A stretch of DNA of 64,000 bases from the NCBI RefSeq assembly GCF_022810405.1, contig NZ_JALGQE010000016.1:30703-94702 (forward strand), written 5' to 3'. A program made the position numbers and the translations under genes. The DNA comes from Rhodococcus sp. ARC_M5. Its GTDB lineage: Bacteria; Actinomycetota; Actinomycetes; Mycobacteriales; Mycobacteriaceae. Positions 20,201-28,637 of this stretch are shown in pieces; positions within the stretch are counted from its first letter, which is position 1; the number at the start of each line of letters is the position of its first letter. Under the pieces are notes generated by a model. The model saw only the letters and a program-made list of their open reading frames with translations. It did not search any database and was not told where the DNA came from.

Positions 20201-20581
20201 AACACCATGATCGGCAGCGATCAACCCGTGCTGCTCGACTGGGCCGTCGGACTGCAGTTCCCGTGCCAGCGCCCCTTCGACCACCGATACGGCGTCGCCG
20301 AGGTACCCGAATACCGCATCCTCCCCGACCGCCCACTCGCCGTCAGCTCCACCGACACCTGGCAATCCGGCGAGAACGGCGGCCCCCTCGGCTGGTCCGA
20401 ACTGCTCGCCAAACCCGTCACCGTCCCCACCTACCTCGAAAACGACTGGGCGAGGGACTGGGGTTCGTTGGAGCGCTACGAGCAGTACTACCCGAGCGCT
20501 GTGCCCGCTGAACTCGAGACCGCCGACGTCACCCGATCGGGTTTCTACCAAGACGGCCAATTGCGAGTATTCGAGGACTGA
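17264..20581 (+). CDS. Arabinosyltransferase, Emb family (second paralogue)
   Basis: A 1105-residue second Emb protein with the same architecture: N-terminal TM, concanavalin-like domain, GT-C core, C-terminal carbohydrate-binding domain. The catalytic loop NTSDDGYLLTMARAADH contains Asp285/Asp286, and Met292 aligns with the EmbB Met306 position. GWYYDVLAVFAKISTASPW and ISREVVPRLGRAV look more EmbC/EmbB-like than EmbA-like. It starts at GTG 17264, 76 bp after the first paralogue, and probably belongs to the same transcript. A palindromic repeat begins about 20 bp after the stop. Only two emb genes are present, against three in mycobacteria. Confidence 0.95.
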   Translation: MPDVVTDSSAGPPVPAPLRASDELRAQVRVPRLIAMVAGVLGVLFALITPFAPVTQTTATIEWPQNGLLQDVDAPLVSQAPLSLTATLPCSAVASLPASGGLLLATAPPQGEGAALNSLFVRVGEANVDVLDRNVVVATAPRADVQSTRCAAIEITSNDEYTSAAFTGITDDDGQPIQGRLDGDLRPQVVGIFSDLSGAAPADMSVTVDVDSRFSSSPTLLKSLIMILAIACTLLAIGALGRLDGTDGRAHRRFFPSHWWKFTGVDVTVLGVLVGWHFVGANTSDDGYLLTMARAADHSGYMANYFRWFGVPEAPFGWYYDVLAVFAKISTASPWMRLPALIAGVLCWMVISREVVPRLGRAVRKSNVALWTGGLVFLAFWLPYNNGLRPEPIVALGALLTWCSVERSIATGRLLPAAAACLIGAFTLAAAPTGLMCVAALLAGARPIARIVVRRHRQVGTLAMLAPLAAAGVLVLVVVFADQTYATVIESTRVRTIIGPNEAWYQDFLRYYYLFVQTVDGSVARRFAFLTMILCLFTTLFVLLRRRRIPGISNGPAWRLLGVVLGTIFFMMFNPTKWTHHFGSYAGIAGGLAALTAVAVSASALRSRRNRSLFTAGLMFVLALSFSGINGYWYVSSYGVPWFDKTVSLSGNESGTLFLILFGLVLAVAAFQYLREGYAPPQPKPTSARGKRIRKFAAAPLTVIAGIMVLFEVLSLVKGAVSQYPAYSLARSNVQSVLGNSCGLANDVLVESNPNAGVLSPLPEDFDPVAGPLGGSSSTLRNFTANGVPSDLSADAVEVKPGQGNTDQQAVGPAFEEGQSSGTAGGTGEVGVNGSSAALPFGLDPATTPVLGSYQEGIQEPAEATSSWYQLPARSDDAPLVVFSAAGRIWSYDDTGALTYGQSLLLEYGKRQPDGSVQAQGTYLPRDIGPAPSWRNLRIPLADIAPDADAVRIVANDPNLTGDQWLAFTPPRVPVMENLNTMIGSDQPVLLDWAVGLQFPCQRPFDHRYGVAEVPEYRILPDRPLAVSSTDTWQSGENGGPLGWSELLAKPVTVPTYLENDWARDWGSLERYEQYYPSAVPAELETADVTRSGFYQDGQLRVFED

Positions 20582-20600
20582 TCGCCCGCCCCCGCCCCGC

Positions 20601-20647
20601 GTCAATGGACCCTTGCATACGTCTCGACCGTGCAAGGGTCCATTCAC
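20601..20647 (+). repeat. REP-like palindrome R1
   Basis: A perfect 14-bp inverted repeat, AATGGACCCTTGCA (20604-20617) with TGCAAGGGTCCATT (20631-20644), around a 13-base centre carrying TACGTCT. The GCATACGTCT core is shared with R2 and R4. It starts some 20 bp after the emb stop, so it may also terminate that transcript. Confidence 0.85.
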
Positions 20648-20664
20648 GTCTCGGCCTGTAGTGG

Positions 20665-20712
20665 GTCAATGGACCGTTGCATACGTCTGAGCGCGTGGAT
20701 GGTTCATTCACG
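20665..20712 (+). repeat. REP-like palindrome R2
   Basis: Same element and orientation as R1: GTCAATGGACC at the left, GCATACGTCT at 20679-20688, GGTTCATTCACG at the right. The stem is imperfect (AATGGACC with GGTTCATT), indicating divergence from R1. Confidence 0.8.
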
Positions 20713-20903
20713 CTGCCGGACGGCTTCACCCGCGGACGCCATCTGACTCCATCGGCCGGCCTTAGCATCCGAGTCCGACAGCGTCGTCCACCTTCCGACC
20801 GGTGACAGCCGATCCATCCACAGACAGGTCGTCTATCCACAGACATCCTGTAATACCGCCCAAAGCCGTCTGACGTGTCGGTACCGACTTCCACTCTTCG
20901 GGC

Positions 20904-21866
20904 ATGAAGAGACGACTGTGGAACGCAGCTTCACTATCCGAATTGAGCTCGACCGGCGTCGTGACGCGACGGCAGCTTCGCGAGGCGGGCGTGAGTGACG
21001 CAGCGATCGATGGCAGGTGCGCAGCCGGCGGCCCGTGGCAGCGATTGCTACCGGGTGTCGTACTGCTGCGCAACGGTCATCCGTCGACACTCGAGCGGTC
21101 AGCCGCAGCGCTCGCATACGGCGGACCGTCGAGCATGATCACCGGCTGCGTCGGACTCGATTCGTTCGGATACGGGACCAACGGATCCGCCGGGGAGGTT
21201 CATCTGCTGCTACCCGCGGAAATGCGTCGGGCATCGGTGTCATTCGTCCGAGCAGAGCGGACATGGCGGCTTCCAGAGTCGATCACCAAGGGCAGCATCC
21301 GAGTTGCTCCTCTGGTGCGTTCACTGGTCGACGCCACGCGAGCCGCGAAATCCGAGGCACGGTGCGTCGCCCTGCTGACCGAGGTGCTCCAACGAGACGG
21401 CGTGACCATCGACGAGATCGCCGCCGAATTGGCCGAAGGGCCGCGCCGCTACAGCGCGCTCACCCGCCGTGTACTTCTCGAGTTGCGGGACAACGCGCAC
21501 TCGGTGGCAGAACTCGAAGACCAACGCCTGTACAGAACCAGCGGTCTGCCTGCGATGACACACAACTGCGACATCTACGCCCGGAGCGGAGAGTTCATCG
21601 CCAATACCGACGGGTGGATCGACACCGTGGCGCTGGCACGTGAAATCGATTCCGTGGCCCATCATCTGTCACCGGCCGACTACCAGCGGACCCAAGCCCG
21701 ACGTAACCGAATGCAGGCCCACGGTCTGATCGTCGTATCCCATTCACCGCAAGACATCCGCGATCGGCCGACACAGGTGCTCGACGACTTACGGATGAAC
21801 TACCAACATGCTCTCGCCAGACCTCGACCGGATGTCGTGATGCTTCCGCGCGAATCGACCGCGTGA
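20904..21866 (+). CDS. AbiEi-like protein with degenerate nuclease-like C-terminus
   Basis: 320 residues. The N-terminal ~60 residues (TGVVTRRQLREAGVSDAAI, then WQRLLPGVVLL) match the winged-helix start of AbiEi-type antitoxin or DUF559-associated proteins common in actinobacteria. The C-terminal part, NTDGWIDTVALAREID (235-249), VAHH, then AHGLIVVSHSPQDI, has the layout of a Vsr/PD-(D/E)XK nuclease fold with Asp240 and Glu247, but lacks a clear catalytic Lys. Function is unknown. No toxin gene neighbours it, so it is not a classical AbiE pair. Two palindromic repeats lie on each side, and the stop codon overlaps R3. Confidence 0.65.
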   Translation: MKRRLWNAASLSELSSTGVVTRRQLREAGVSDAAIDGRCAAGGPWQRLLPGVVLLRNGHPSTLERSAAALAYGGPSSMITGCVGLDSFGYGTNGSAGEVHLLLPAEMRRASVSFVRAERTWRLPESITKGSIRVAPLVRSLVDATRAAKSEARCVALLTEVLQRDGVTIDEIAAELAEGPRRYSALTRRVLLELRDNAHSVAELEDQRLYRTSGLPAMTHNCDIYARSGEFIANTDGWIDTVALAREIDSVAHHLSPADYQRTQARRNRMQAHGLIVVSHSPQDIRDRPTQVLDDLRMNYQHALARPRPDVVMLPRESTA

Positions 21867-21910
21867 ATGGACCATCGGACACGTCTGACCGGTGCAGTGG
21901 TCCATCGACG
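21863..21910 (+). repeat. REP-like palindrome R3
   Basis: Stem ATGGACCA (21867-21874) with TGGTCCAT (21898-21905). It shares an identical 25-base stretch (21881-21905) with R4 (21945-21969). It overlaps the stop codon of the AbiEi-like gene. Confidence 0.82.
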
Positions 21911-21925
21911 CAGACGACGCCCGCA

Positions 21926-21975
21926 CGTGAATGAACCATCGCATACGTCTGACCGGTGCAGTGGTCCATTGACGC
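21926..21975 (+). repeat. REP-like palindrome R4
   Basis: AATGAACCA (21930-21938) pairs with TGGTCCATT (21962-21970) with one mismatch. The core GCATACGTCT lies at 21941-21950. Same orientation as R1-R3. It sits between the AbiEi-like gene and the accD4 3' end. Confidence 0.82.
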
Positions 21976-22028
21976 GAACGGGAGCGAAGCGACCCCCGAG
22001 GGACGAAGGACCGCCGAACTTCAGTTCT

Positions 22029-23573
22029 CTAGATGGGGAGCAACGAGTGCTTACGCGGACTCTTGTGCACTTCCTTGTCCTTCAGAATGTGCAGGGCCTT
22101 GCGGATTTCGAGGCGGGTGCTCGACGGCTCGATGACCGCATCGATGTAGCCACGCTCGGCGGCGATCCAGGGTGTTGCGACATGCTCGTTGTAGAAGTTG
22201 ATGAGCTGCTTGCGCAGGGCCGGGGCATTCTCGCCCGCCTCGGCGAGTTGCTTGCGACTCATGATGTTGATGGCACCCTCGGCACCCATGACGGCGATGC
22301 GAGCCGTCGGCCAGGCGAGGTTGATGTCGGATCCGAGCTGCTTGGAGCCCATCACCGCGTATCCGCCGCCGTACGACTTGCGAATCACGACAGTCAGTTT
22401 CGGCACCGTGGCTTCGACGAAGGAGAAGATGAAGCGACCACCGCGATGGATGACGCCGAGAGTTTCCTGATCGACGCCGGGCAGGAATCCGGGTGTGTCG
22501 ACGAGGAAGATGATCGGGATGTTGTAGGCATCGCTGAGGCGGATGAACCGAGCACATTTGTCTGCGGCTTTGGCATCGAGTGCCCCGGACAGATGCATCG
22601 GCTGATTGCCGACGATTCCCACCGGCCGACCGTCGACGCGGGCGAAGCCGGTGATGACGTTCGGTGCCGTCTGGCCGGACAGTTCGTGGAATTCACCGTC
22701 GTCGAAGATGCGCAGGATGATGTCGTGCATGTCGTAGCCGGCGTTGTCGGCGTCGGGCATGAACGAGTCGAGCTTGCGGTCGGATTCGGTGATCTCCGGC
22801 TCGAGCCCCGGGTTGATCACCGGTGCTTCTTCCTGGCAGCTCGACGGCATGTAGCTCAGGTAGTTCCGGATCCAGTCGAATGCGGCCTTCTCGTCGGCAG
22901 CGACGTGGTGCACGTTGCCGTTGATGGCCTGGACGCGGGCACTACCCAGTTCGTCGAGGCTGACGTCCTCACCGGTGACGGACTTGATGACGTCCGGTCC
23001 GGTGACGAACATGTACGCCTCTTCGGTGGCGACGACGATGTCGGTGTTGATCGGTGCGTACACCGCGCCACCGGCGCACTTACCGAGGATCAGCGAGATC
23101 TGCGGGCACAGGCCGGACAGCGCTTCGTGGCGTCGGCCCAGTTCGGCATACCACGCGAGGGAGGTGACGGCGTCCTGCACACGAGCTCCACCGGAATCGT
23201 TGATGCCGACGACCGGGCAGCCCATCTTGATCGCGAAGTCCATGATGCCGGCGACCTTGCGGCCGAACATCTCGCCGACGGTGCCACCGAACACGGTCTG
23301 ATCGTGCGAGAACACGGCGATCGGACGGCCGTCGACGGTTCCGTGGCCGGTGACGACGCCGTCGCTGTACAGAGCACCGGGATCGTTGGGGGCCTTCACC
23401 AATGCGCCGATCTCGACGAAGCTGCCGGGATCGAGCAACGAATTGACGCGATCGCGAGCACTGGGAATGCCCTTCTTCGCACGCTTCGCTATCCCGATCT
23501 CGCCGGCCGGTTCCTTGGCCAGTTCGAGCCTCGCCCGTAGTTCGGCCAACTTCTCCGCAGTGGTGCCACTCAA
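22029..23573 (-). CDS. accD4: Acyl-CoA carboxylase beta subunit AccD4
   Basis: A 514-residue carboxyltransferase that, with biotinylated AccA3 and AccD5, makes the 2-carboxyacyl-CoA extender for mycolate condensation. Crotonase-fold motifs seen: [24 protein letters not shown]-like [28 protein letters not shown], and in the C-terminal half [16 protein letters not shown] and [13 protein letters not shown]. The start is TTG at 23573, three bases beyond the pks13 stop, with GGAGCG upstream inside the pks13 end. It is co-transcribed with fadD32 and pks13, as in all mycolate producers. Confidence 0.96.
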   Translation of the reverse strand: MSGTTAEKLAELRARLELAKEPAGEIGIAKRAKKGIPSARDRVNSLLDPGSFVEIGALVKAPNDPGALYSDGVVTGHGTVDGRPIAVFSHDQTVFGGTVGEMFGRKVAGIMDFAIKMGCPVVGINDSGGARVQDAVTSLAWYAELGRRHEALSGLCPQISLILGKCAGGAVYAPINTDIVVATEEAYMFVTGPDVIKSVTGEDVSLDELGSARVQAINGNVHHVAADEKAAFDWIRNYLSYMPSSCQEEAPVINPGLEPEITESDRKLDSFMPDADNAGYDMHDIILRIFDDGEFHELSGQTAPNVITGFARVDGRPVGIVGNQPMHLSGALDAKAADKCARFIRLSDAYNIPIIFLVDTPGFLPGVDQETLGVIHRGGRFIFSFVEATVPKLTVVIRKSYGGGYAVMGSKQLGSDINLAWPTARIAVMGAEGAINIMSRKQLAEAGENAPALRKQLINFYNEHVATPWIAAERGYIDAVIEPSSTRLEIRKALHILKDKEVHKSPRKHSLLPI

Positions 23574-23576
23574 GAT

Positions 23577-26500
23577 CTACGCTCCGGTTCTTGCAGACTC
23601 GATGTTCTCGAGCGTCTTCGACAAATGGGCCGCAATTTTTCCAATGTACGGCTCGTCGACGACGGCGAGGTGATCGCCTCCGACGTACACGATCTCGAGG
23701 TCCTTCACCACCGGTCCCCAACCACCGTGCTCTTCGCGGGTGGCGTACGCAGGCTCGAGGGCGATCGCATCGTCGTGGTACTTGTCGGCCAGGTACAGCG
23801 TCACGTGCCCGCCGTACTCCTTGAGCTCGGCCGTCTGGATGGCTCGATTGTCGAGCCACGACGTCCGCTGATGCTCGATGATGCCGCCGGGAATCTTTGC
23901 CCCACTGAGCTTGACCAGATCGGTGATGATCCGAATCTGGCCCTCGTCGTCGGAGTCGACCAACTTGTCGTACGGGATCGGGTAATCGACGTTGTACGTC
24001 TTCTTGGCGAACGCCGCGTACCGCTCCCAGCGCTTACGGACTTCGTCCTTGGTATCGGGAATCGCGGTGCCGGGCATGACGGTATCGAGCAGCCCGACGT
24101 AGGCGACCTCGATGCCTTCCTCTTCCATCTGACGCGCCACCTCGTAGGCGAGGATGCCGCCGAGCGACCAGCCGACGAACACGTACGGCCCCTCGGGCTG
24201 GATCGCCTTGATCAGCGGCACGTACTCCGCGGCGCGCACGGCGATGGGGCCTTCGACGCGCTCGAGTCCGTACATCGGCGTGCCTGCCGGCAACTTCCGC
24301 AGCAACGGCTCGTAGGCGACGGTGGAGCTACCGGCCGAGTGGAACGCGAACACCGGTGTGGCGGTGGATCCTTCGGGCCGAGCACGCAGGTTGCGTACGA
24401 CGCCGTCGATCTCACCGTCTTCGAGGTGCGGGCGCACCTTGTCGGCCAACTGCTCGATGGTTTCCGAATCCAGCACGTCGTCGAAGGTGATTTCGCCGCC
24501 GGCCCGCTCGGTCAGACGGGCGGCCAGCTTCTCTGCCGTCTCGTCGTCGAGGATCGGCAGGGTGTTGAAGATGCCCTTGGCCGATTCCTTCGTCACGACC
24601 GCCCACGTCGCGAACGTCATCCGCTCGGCGTTGTCGCGCGGGGGCACATCGGAACCGGCGGCCTCGGCGAACGCTTCCTTGCCGCCCAGGTCGGTCTGCG
24701 CTGCGGCGGCCGGAGCCGGTGCAGCGACTGCGGGCGCTTCCTCGGCAACCGGAGCAGTCGCCTGAACCGGTGCAGCCTCGACGGCCGCCTGCTCGGCGGC
24801 CTTTTCTGCGGCCTGCTTGTCTGCCAGCGCCTGCACCTCGTCGCGGTTCTCGATCGCGTAGCGCAGGTACTTCTCCACCTCACGCAGGTTCGCGTCGCGC
24901 ACGGCCTGCAATTGCACTGTGGGAATGTCGAATTCGTACTCCACCCGGTTCTTGATGCGCACAGCGCTGAGTGAGTCGAGCCCGAGCTCGATCAGCGGAA
25001 CCTCGGGTGGCAGGTCCTCGGGCGCATAGCCCATGGACTCCGCGACGATGATGGCCAGTCGATCCTCGAGTTTCTGGTTGCCGTTGGGATCCCAGCGGTC
25101 ACCGAACGTCTCCACGACCTCGGGTAGCTCTTCCATCGGCGACGACGAGCGCTGCTCCACCGCCCCAACGGGTTCCGGACGCGCATCTCCGGAGGTGACG
25201 ACGGCCTCGTGCAGCAGGGTGAAGGCCGAGCCCTCGTGTGCGTGTACCTGGACCGAGGCGCCACCGAGGTGGGAGGTCAACGTGGTGACGACAGTGCCGA
25301 CCTTCGGCACCGACGCATGGGACACCGAAACGCCCAGTGTCACATCGGAGAACACCTGCGATGCGGCGGCCGTGACCAGTGCATCGAAATCGGCGACGGC
25401 CGAGGCCTGGACTTCCCACACGTGACGGCCGTCCGGCAAGGCGACTCGCGCACCGGGAACTCGCGCGTTACCGCTGGAGCTGACCTGCGAGTTGAGCCAG
25501 AACTCCTTGCGCAGGTACGCAGTTCGCGGAATCGGCGCGTACGGGCCGGACTCGAACAGGGTCGCCAGTTCCAGTGCGTGTCCGTGGACGTAGAGCTGCG
25601 CCAGAGCGGCGAGGAAGGTCTCGGACTCGTCCTCCTTGCGCTTGAGCGTCGGAATCAGAGTCGAATCGGCGACGCCTGCAGCCCATGCCGTGGCCGCCAC
25701 CGACATCAGCGCGACGGGGTTGGGGGCGAGCTCGACGAACGTCGTGTGGCCATCTCCCACAGCAACATTGACGGCCTGCGTGAACCAGACCGGGTGACGC
25801 ATACCCTTGGTCCAGTAGTCGACGCCATGGATCGCCGCATGCCCGACGCGATAGTGGGCCTCACGATCGACCGACGAGTAGACCCCGGCAGTGAGTGTGG
25901 CGGGTTCGATTCCGGCGAGTTCGGCGGCCAGCTCACCGAGCAGGACGTCGACGGCCGCGGTGTGGCCTGCTCCCTTGACGTCGAGTAGACGGGCCATCTT
26001 GCCTGCGGCCTCGGCCATCTCGACGAGAGCCTCGACCTCGGCGCGCGGTCCACCGACGGTGGTGTGCGTCGGTGCGGCGTAGACGCAGGGCTCGACATTG
26101 GGGAACTGGTCGGTCAGGGTCTTGACCTCGTCCGGGGTGTACTCGACCAGAGCCATGGCACCCTGCGATGCCGGTCCGAGTCCGTCCTGGCCCTCGGCCA
26201 GCAGGCGCGAGCGGGCGTAGATGATGCGCACCGCGTCTTCGAGATTCAGCCCACCGGCAACGTATCCGGCCGCGACCTCGCCCATCGAGTGTCCGATGAC
26301 GGCCGACGGCTCGGCACCATGCGCGCGAAGCGTTGCGGCCAGGGCGATCTGGATGACGAAAATGGCGACCTGGGAGTTCTCGAACTCGTAGGTCTGCGAG
26401 TCGTCGAGGATGATCTCGCGGATGGAGTAGCCGGCTTCGTCGACGAGCAGCTCGTCCACCTTGTCCACCTCGGCGGCGAACACAGTGTTGGTGCGGTACA

Positions 26501-28595
26501 GCCGCGAGGCCATCTTGCGGTGTTGCGAGCCGAAGCCGGAGAACACCCACACGGCGCCGTTGGACGCGGGTGAATCCGCGGAGAACACGCCGGGGCCCGG
26601 CTTGCCGGCGGCGATGGCGCGAAGGCCGGCGATGGCCTCGGCTGTGGTGGAGGCGAGAACCACTGCGCGCGAACGCCCGTGGTTGCGTCGGGCCAAGGTG
26701 CGGCCCACGTCGACGAGGGGCGTCGTGCTGCCCTCTTCGGTCTCGAGCCAGTCGGCCAGTTCCGATGCGGCGCGCTTACGACGCGACGGCAGAGCCGCGG
26801 ACACTGCGAGAATTACTGTCTCCGGCACACTTTCGGACTCGGCCAGGATGGTCTCGGCCTCGGCGACCGGGCTGGTCGTCTCGGAATCGAGTTGCTCCTC
26901 GTAGATGCCCTCCACCACGGCGGCCTCGGGATCCACTGCAGCGGGGTCGAATTCGGCCGAGGTCTCGCCCGGGACGTACTCGCGCACCACGACGTGCGCG
27001 TTGGTGCCACCGAATCCGAAGCCGGAGACTCCTGCGACGGCCTTGCCGGTGTAGCGCGGCCAGTCGGTGGCCTCCGGGATCACCTTCAGGTGGGCCTTGT
27101 CGAAGTCGATGTACGGGTTGGGGCCCACGTAGTTCAGCGAAGCGGGGAGCTTGTTCTGCTGCATCGCGAGGACGACCTTGATCAAACCTGCTGCGCCTGC
27201 GGCAGATTCGAGGTGACCGAAGTTTGTCTTCGCCGATCCCAGCAGGGCAGGCTTGTCTGCGTCGCGGCCACGGCCGACCACGCGTCCGAGAGCGTCGGCC
27301 TCGATCGGGTCACCCAGAATGGTTCCGGTGCCGTGAGCTTCGATGTAGTCCACGCCCGACGGGTTGATACCGGCGTCGCGGTAGGCGAATCGCAGCGCGT
27401 CGGCCTGTGCGTCCGGGTTCGGCGCGAGCAGTCCGTTGGAGCGGCCGTCCTGGTTGATCGCGGATCCGGCGATGACGGCGAGCACCTGATCACCGTCACG
27501 TTCGGCGTCCTCGAGTCGCTTGAGCACGACGAGTCCACCGCCCTCGGAGCGGATCATGCCGTTCGCGTCGGAGGAGAAGGCCTTGATGCGGCCGTCGGGC
27601 GCAAGCACACCCGTCTGACCGAAGCCGACGGTGATGGGCGGAGCGAGGAGCATGTTGACGCCACCGGCAACGGCGAGATCGGATTCGCCGGTACGCAGAC
27701 TGCGCACCGCCTGGTGCACGGCGACCAGCGACGACGAGCACGCGGTGTCGACGGCGATGGACGGTCCGCGGAAGTCGTAGAAGTACGAGACGCGGTTGGC
27801 GACGATGGCGGTGGAGGTGCCGGTGAGGGCGTACGGGTGCACGGCCGGGTCGCTGACGGCGATGAGCTGGTAGTCGTTCGACGAGCTGCCGATGAACACG
27901 CCCACCTGACTGCCCTTGATCGAGCTGGCCGGAATGTGCGCGTGCTCCAACGCTTCCCAGGTCAGTTCCAGCGCGAGCCGCTGCTGCGGATCGACGTTGA
28001 CGACCTCGTTGGGCGACATCGCGAAGAACTCGGCGTCGAAGGTCTTGACGTCGTCGAGGTAGCCACCCTTGGTGACCGTCGCCTCGACCGCCGCGGCGAT
28101 GACGGGATCGGAGGTGAATTCCCGCCAGCGGCCGTCGGGCAGATCGGTGATGCCGTCTCGGCCCTCGATGAGCAGCGACCACATTTCCTCGGGAGTCTGT
28201 CCGGTGCCCGGGAAGCGGGACGACAGGCCCACGATCGCGACGTCGTGGGCGTCGCCCGACTGCCCGCCGCTGGTGTAGAACGCGTCGTCGACGGTGCCGA
28301 CCGGCTCGTCGGGTTCGCCCTCGATGATGATCTTGGCGAGCGAGGCGATGGTGGGGTGCTGGTAGACGACGGTGGCGGTCAGCGTGACCCCCACCAGCTC
28401 CTCGATCTCACCGCTCAGTGCGACGGCATCGCGAGAGGACAGACCGAATTCCTCCATCGGACGGTCGTCGGAGATGGCCGACGCCGGTTGCCCGGTCGCG
28501 TCAGCAACCCAGTTGCGTAGCCAATCCCGCAGCTGGGCGACCGTGAGGTCCGTCCCGTCGGCACTCTGAATCTTGTCTGTCTCTTGTTCAGCCAT
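23577..28595 (-). CDS. pks13: Polyketide synthase Pks13 (mycolate condensase)
   Basis: A 1672-residue type I PKS that condenses two activated fatty chains to the alpha-alkyl beta-ketoacyl mycolate precursor and transfers it to trehalose. Domain order: N-terminal ACP (Ser54 in EFGLSS), ketosynthase (Cys286 in DTACSSS, then EAHGTGT and KTNFGHLESAAG), acyltransferase (Ser770 in GHSMGE), second ACP (Ser1208 in LGLDSLS), an Ala/Pro-rich linker, and thioesterase (Ser1477 in GWSLGG, His1642 in GGDHLAVV). The length is close to the mycobacterial 1733. All catalytic residues are present. It lies between fadD32, which loads its N-terminal ACP, and accD4, which supplies the carboxylated substrate. Confidence 0.97.
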   Translation of the reverse strand: MAEQETDKIQSADGTDLTVAQLRDWLRNWVADATGQPASAISDDRPMEEFGLSSRDAVALSGEIEELVGVTLTATVVYQHPTIASLAKIIIEGEPDEPVGTVDDAFYTSGGQSGDAHDVAIVGLSSRFPGTGQTPEEMWSLLIEGRDGITDLPDGRWREFTSDPVIAAAVEATVTKGGYLDDVKTFDAEFFAMSPNEVVNVDPQQRLALELTWEALEHAHIPASSIKGSQVGVFIGSSSNDYQLIAVSDPAVHPYALTGTSTAIVANRVSYFYDFRGPSIAVDTACSSSLVAVHQAVRSLRTGESDLAVAGGVNMLLAPPITVGFGQTGVLAPDGRIKAFSSDANGMIRSEGGGLVVLKRLEDAERDGDQVLAVIAGSAINQDGRSNGLLAPNPDAQADALRFAYRDAGINPSGVDYIEAHGTGTILGDPIEADALGRVVGRGRDADKPALLGSAKTNFGHLESAAGAAGLIKVVLAMQQNKLPASLNYVGPNPYIDFDKAHLKVIPEATDWPRYTGKAVAGVSGFGFGGTNAHVVVREYVPGETSAEFDPAAVDPEAAVVEGIYEEQLDSETTSPVAEAETILAESESVPETVILAVSAALPSRRKRAASELADWLETEEGSTTPLVDVGRTLARRNHGRSRAVVLASTTAEAIAGLRAIAAGKPGPGVFSADSPASNGAVWVFSGFGSQHRKMASRLYRTNTVFAAEVDKVDELLVDEAGYSIREIILDDSQTYEFENSQVAIFVIQIALAATLRAHGAEPSAVIGHSMGEVAAGYVAGGLNLEDAVRIIYARSRLLAEGQDGLGPASQGAMALVEYTPDEVKTLTDQFPNVEPCVYAAPTHTTVGGPRAEVEALVEMAEAAGKMARLLDVKGAGHTAAVDVLLGELAAELAGIEPATLTAGVYSSVDREAHYRVGHAAIHGVDYWTKGMRHPVWFTQAVNVAVGDGHTTFVELAPNPVALMSVAATAWAAGVADSTLIPTLKRKEDESETFLAALAQLYVHGHALELATLFESGPYAPIPRTAYLRKEFWLNSQVSSSGNARVPGARVALPDGRHVWEVQASAVADFDALVTAAASQVFSDVTLGVSVSHASVPKVGTVVTTLTSHLGGASVQVHAHEGSAFTLLHEAVVTSGDARPEPVGAVEQRSSSPMEELPEVVETFGDRWDPNGNQKLEDRLAIIVAESMGYAPEDLPPEVPLIELGLDSLSAVRIKNRVEYEFDIPTVQLQAVRDANLREVEKYLRYAIENRDEVQALADKQAAEKAAEQAAVEAAPVQATAPVAEEAPAVAAPAPAAAAQTDLGGKEAFAEAAGSDVPPRDNAERMTFATWAVVTKESAKGIFNTLPILDDETAEKLAARLTERAGGEITFDDVLDSETIEQLADKVRPHLEDGEIDGVVRNLRARPEGSTATPVFAFHSAGSSTVAYEPLLRKLPAGTPMYGLERVEGPIAVRAAEYVPLIKAIQPEGPYVFVGWSLGGILAYEVARQMEEEGIEVAYVGLLDTVMPGTAIPDTKDEVRKRWERYAAFAKKTYNVDYPIPYDKLVDSDDEGQIRIITDLVKLSGAKIPGGIIEHQRTSWLDNRAIQTAELKEYGGHVTLYLADKYHDDAIALEPAYATREEHGGWGPVVKDLEIVYVGGDHLAVVDEPYIGKIAAHLSKTLENIESARTGA

Positions 28596-28637
28596 TACTC
28601 ACCAAGCTATGTATCGAAGGAACGGGAGGCCCAGAGA

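Larger units (their letters stand above)
20582..20903. other. Intergenic region with two palindromic repeats
   Basis: This 322-bp gap between emb and the AbiEi-like gene holds two copies (R1, R2) of a dispersed palindrome in its first 130 bp. The remaining ~190 bp should contain the promoter of the next gene. I saw no other feature there. Confidence 0.6.

Noticed and set aside
20904..21866. AbiE-type toxin-antitoxin pair
   Set aside because: Only the AbiEi-like N-terminal domain is present; no adjacent nucleotidyltransferase (AbiEii) gene.
26679..28520. 613-codon open frame antisense to pks13
   Set aside because: Overlaps the ketosynthase and acyltransferase coding region; no recognisable domain.
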